DNA of 5,883 nt from Armatimonadota bacterium (GTDB lineage: Bacteria; Armatimonadota; UBA5829). The DNA lies in assembly GCA_023398345.1 (NCBI GenBank), contig JAEWSK010000243.1:1-5883 (forward strand). The letters are read 5' to 3'. Both the position numbers and the translations under genes were made by a program. Below the pieces are notes generated by a model. It was not told the DNA's origin and did no database searches. It worked only from the letters and a program-made list of their open reading frames with translations. Below, piece by piece: positions 5,336-5,883 of this stretch (within the stretch, counting starts at the first letter, position 1; each line of letters opens with the position of its first letter).

Positions 5336-5883
5336 CTATTTTCCCCACCGCTGCGCCATACTCTTGAATATAATTCCGCCAAAAATAAATACAGAGCCCA
5401 CGAAGAGAAATATCGCGCCGTGGCTCCAATATGTCGCAATCGAACTAGCGGCCAGAGGCGCAATTAAAGCGCCCATTGTTCCGGCCGAATACTGGATACC
5501 ATATGCCCGGCCTCTAAAACTCTCCTCAACTCGTGTGCATGTAATTGCAGCAACGGCTGGGCCAAGAGCGGCGAGAAATACACCCGAGACGAAATAAAAC
5601 AGCCCGAACATCCAAACATCGCGCATGAAAAACAGCGAAAATACGCCGATTCCCCCGATGATAAACCCGAGAACTATAGTTTTGTCATAACCCCAACGCT
5701 CTCCAATGCGCGTCCACTGATACGCCGTCAAAACAAACGCCACTGCCGGAAGCGCAAATACGACAGCGGAGACCCAGTCGGGTTGGCCTTTGCCGAGCGT
5801 CTCTATGTGCAACACGAGATATGGGCAAATAGCTGCGCTAAAAATCGCACCCAGCATGCTCACGATCAGTATAGATCTTTGCA
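5336..5883 (-). CDS. Major facilitator superfamily transporter, C-terminal half (5' end cut by window edge)
   Basis: Predicted inner-membrane transporter, probably proton-coupled, of unknown substrate. 181 residues are visible, corresponding to about helices 7 to 12 of a 12-helix MFS protein. The frame is open to the right edge; the in-frame GTG at 5861-5863 and ATG at 5855-5857 are internal codons in a hydrophobic helix, not starts. The segment RIGERWGYDKTIVLG between the second and third visible helices is the motif-A-like loop of the C-terminal half. FRGRAYGIQYSAGTMGALIAPL marks the start of the helix 11 region. The ALP and GPAVAAI motifs resemble drug-efflux MFS proteins of the MdtG/YxlH kind, but this is resemblance only. 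The protein ends in a short basic tail (MAQRWGK). Whether the gene is linked to the synthetase is doubtful because that gene has its own promoter. Confidence 0.9.
   Translation of the reverse strand, partial: QRSILIVSMLGAIFSAAICPYLVLHIETLGKGQPDWVSAVVFALPAVAFVLTAYQWTRIGERWGYDKTIVLGFIIGGIGVFSLFFMRDVWMFGLFYFVSGVFLAALGPAVAAITCTRVEESFRGRAYGIQYSAGTMGALIAPLAASSIATYWSHGAIFLFVGSVFIFGGIIFKSMAQRWGK

Noticed and set aside
5855..5863. GTG or ATG start making the transporter a complete short protein
   Set aside because: The frame stays open to the window edge and these codons lie within a hydrophobic helix that fits the middle of a 12-helix MFS protein.
1..5883. CRISPR arrays, tRNA or rRNA genes, insertion sequences, defence or phage genes
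   Set aside because: No regularly spaced repeats, cloverleaf, rRNA-like stretch, transposase, integrase or terminal inverted repeats were found on either strand.

Overview
The window is a compact bacterial segment of mid-range GC content in which every supported gene lies on the minus strand. Reading in the direction of transcription (from position 5883 to 1), it holds the C-terminal half of a major facilitator superfamily (MFS) transporter, a dimeric-type glycyl-tRNA synthetase, a nitronate monooxygenase / 2-nitropropane dioxygenase-like flavoprotein, a dGTPase-like HD-domain phosphohydrolase, a small Cys-rich protein of unknown function, and a rhomboid intramembrane serine protease whose C-terminus runs off the left edge. 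No rRNA, tRNA, CRISPR array, insertion sequence or phage gene was seen.

The gaps are short (57 to 187 bases) and several carry readable signals. The synthetase gene has a promoter (TTGACC-18-TAGAAT), a ribosome binding site and a strong GC-rich intrinsic terminator, so it looks like a single-gene unit. The flavoprotein and dGTPase-like genes are 57 bases apart with no clear signal between them and probably form a two-gene operon starting near 3700. The Cys-rich protein has a near-consensus sigma70-type promoter (TTGGCA-17-TATAAT), a GGAGGT ribosome binding site and its own terminator. The rhomboid gene appears to start from a promoter embedded in the T-tract of that terminator.

The organism is a bacterium with sigma70-like promoters, Shine-Dalgarno initiation and the alpha2-type glycyl-tRNA synthetase, a type common in Gram-positive bacteria, Deinococcus-Thermus and several less-studied phyla, in contrast to the alpha2beta2 enzyme of most Proteobacteria. 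The sequence alone does not give a phylum; Armatimonadota or a Bacillota-like lineage are guesses only.

This is mainly a housekeeping region: translation, nucleotide-pool control, flavin-dependent oxidation and membrane functions. I found no convincing new multi-gene system. The points most worth a second look are the small orphan Cys-rich protein, the terminator/promoter overlap in front of the rhomboid gene, the cluster of repeats upstream of the synthetase gene, and the C-terminal Cys cluster of the flavoprotein.
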